Assembly: GCA_030596585.1 (NCBI GenBank)
Contig: JAUVJM010000012.1
Coordinates: 1 to 21,545 of the forward strand
Reading direction: 5' to 3'
DNA from: a bacterium
GTDB taxonomy: Bacteria; NPL-UPA2; JAUVJM01
DNA length: 21,545 bases
The notes under the pieces are model-generated. The model had not been told where the DNA came from and did not search any database. It saw only the letters and a list, made by a program, of their open reading frames with translations. This document shows positions 20,337-21,545 of the stretch, piece by piece. Position 1 is the first letter of the stretch. The number at the start of each line of letters is the position of its first letter. A program made the translations under genes and the position numbers.

Positions 20337-21545
20337 TCTCTTTCTCCAAAATTTGCGGGCAGGTTTTTGCACAGGAATACGATGGGGCGCAAACCGGTTC
20401 TGACTATAAGCCGCAGTAATTTATTTCCTGAAATGATTTTGGCGATTCGCGGGCTTATCTTGTAATAACATTTCACAAACTGTTTTCCATGGAGGTTTGT
20501 CAGAAGAAATCTATCGCGAAACGTAGAAAGCGTTTTTACTTCCCTCGCCATGGGAGTTCCGTAGGCGGCGGTTGCTATGAAGCATCCCGAAGACAGCTCC
20601 GGCGGAGTCGAGCCTGAAATGTAACTCTGATATTGGGAGAAAGCCGGTTTGTGGCTGTTATCAGGGTAGCGGACAATGCCCCATAGTTCAGGTTCAGGTC
20701 CGTCGGATAGCTGGTAAAAGAATACCTTTCCGATGTGCTCTCTTGCTTCGATAGCCTCGCACATTTCCCAGTACATTGTGGCTTGAAAGTCCTCTCCCTG
20801 TGTGTCAGTCCGCCATCCTGTTTCCGTAAGCCACAGTTCCTTGCCAGGCGCTCGGTCCTGCAATAAGGCGTAAATGAAGTTGTCAATAAAGAACATAATG
20901 TCGGAGACCGAGCCTGCGTATGAATGCTGTGTGGCGATGTCAATGTAACTGCCCGCATTTTCCATGACGGAATCGAAGAATTCAAGTGTGTCAACCCTGT
21001 TAGCATCGGACAACCCGGGTCCGAGGACTAAACAATCCGGGTCTGCCGCTTTTGCTGCTTGGTATCCCGGGATTAAAATAACATTGACATAATCTTCCCA
21101 TGTGCCTGTCCAGAATTGCGGCAGGTTTGGTTCATTCCACATTCCCCAGTGGTGGACCCAGTAGCTGTAACGGCTCACGCAAGCGTGGACAAAATCATGC
21201 CAGTCGCTGGCGCTTGTTGGTGGAGCATTGCGCCCGCCGCTTGCGCTTGCCCATGGAGGAGTGTCTCCGATAGATCCATAGATATGGATGTTGCGGGATG
21301 ATGCCTGAGCGACCACGTTATCAAGAGTGCCCCAGTTAAACTGGTTTTTGCCTGCCGCTTCAACGTCTGCCCAGTTGAAACTCACTCTTATCCATCCGAC
21401 TCCGAGTTCACTGCAAAGTTCAAGCTGGTCGTTTGTCGGTGTGTGTGTATTTATACCCCATGATGAGTCCTCAATCGCTTCTGCGAAGTTGGGGATTATA
21501 GCGATAAGCGTTATGAGAAACGCAAGTAACGTGATTATATAGGAA
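20333..21545 (-). CDS. secreted clan-A-like glycoside hydrolase with C-terminal CFI box (5' end beyond window)
   Basis: The frame is open to the right edge, so the start lies outside; 403 residues are visible. Visible residues 1-23 form the end of a signal peptide (LLAFLITLIAIIPNFAEA). A TIM-barrel glycosidase domain follows: WGINTHTP and LGVGWIRVSFNWADVE near its start, acid/base Glu138 in W-N-E-P, and nucleophile Glu241 in L-T-E-T-G-W. This two-Glu layout fits clan GH-A retaining enzymes such as GH39- or GH5-like families; the exact family and sugar are unclear. After a short linker comes CFIATAAYG (321-329), opening an about 80-residue C-terminal region of the CFI-box type ending in LIVRTGLRPIVFL. 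An internal GTG at 21385 would cut off the signal and first barrel strand and is rejected as start. Confidence 0.82.
   Translation of the reverse strand, partial: SYIITLLAFLITLIAIIPNFAEAIEDSSWGINTHTPTNDQLELCSELGVGWIRVSFNWADVEAAGKNQFNWGTLDNVVAQASSRNIHIYGSIGDTPPWASASGGRNAPPTSASDWHDFVHACVSRYSYWVHHWGMWNEPNLPQFWTGTWEDYVNVILIPGYQAAKAADPDCLVLGPGLSDANRVDTLEFFDSVMENAGSYIDIATQHSYAGSVSDIMFFIDNFIYALLQDRAPGKELWLTETGWRTDTQGEDFQATMYWEMCEAIEAREHIGKVFFYQLSDGPEPELWGIVRYPDNSHKPAFSQYQSYISGSTPPELSSGCFIATAAYGTPMAREVKTLSTFRDRFLLTNLHGKQFVKCYYKISPRIAKIISGNKLLRLIVRTGLRPIVFLCKNLPANFGERE

Overview
The window looks like chromosomal DNA from an uncultured, Gram-negative-type bacterium of roughly 48-50 % G+C. The gene content points to the PVC or Omnitrophota-like part of the tree: a pseudopilin with an H-X9-DG C-terminus, a secreted glycosidase with a CFIATAAYG C-terminal box, lipoproteins with beta-propeller repeats, a short prolyl-tRNA synthetase without its editing insertion, and many dispersed palindromic repeats. 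This placement is inference from gene style, not from a marker tree.

Layout. (1) Positions 1-1420 are an AT-richer accessory stretch with one unknown gene and a three-gene toxin-antitoxin cluster (antitoxin, RelE-type toxin, Phd/YefM-type antitoxin). It lies between two exact 19-bp direct repeats. (2) Positions 1474-12964 on the + strand form a long housekeeping run: hslV-hslU (protease), rpsB-tsf-pyrH-frr (translation and UMP kinase), uppS-dxr-rseP-ispG (isoprenoid lipid carrier, MEP pathway, site-2 protease), then proS and a PIG-L deacetylase. Genes are packed with 1-20 bp overlaps. Every gap above 100 bp from hslU to proS is filled by a palindromic or inverted-repeat element. The cdsA gene often found between uppS and dxr is absent. 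(3) Positions 12983-15585 on the - strand hold mnmG followed by a short QueG-like double [4Fe-4S] protein. (4) From 15762 the + strand carries a metallo-beta-lactamase-fold hydrolase, then a beta-propeller lipoprotein and an exported FG-GAP/calcium-loop repeat protein 3 bp apart. (5) Convergent to these, on the - strand, are a glycoside hydrolase that runs off the right edge, an H-X9-DG pseudopilin coupled to it by an ATGA overlap, and a DUF4412-like lipoprotein.

How the genes work together. The central cluster links ribosome synthesis and recycling, UMP supply, the undecaprenyl carrier and two MEP-pathway steps (DXP reductoisomerase and HMBPP synthase). Both MEP enzymes carry substitutions at positions I recall as strongly conserved. 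The right third is devoted to the cell surface or exterior. The strongest candidates for something undescribed are the glycosidase/CFI-box plus pseudopilin pair, the two-propeller surface pair, the toxin with two unrelated antitoxins, and the families of structured palindromes sharing TGTCATTC-type ends. No rRNA, tRNA, CRISPR array, transposase or integrase was recognised.
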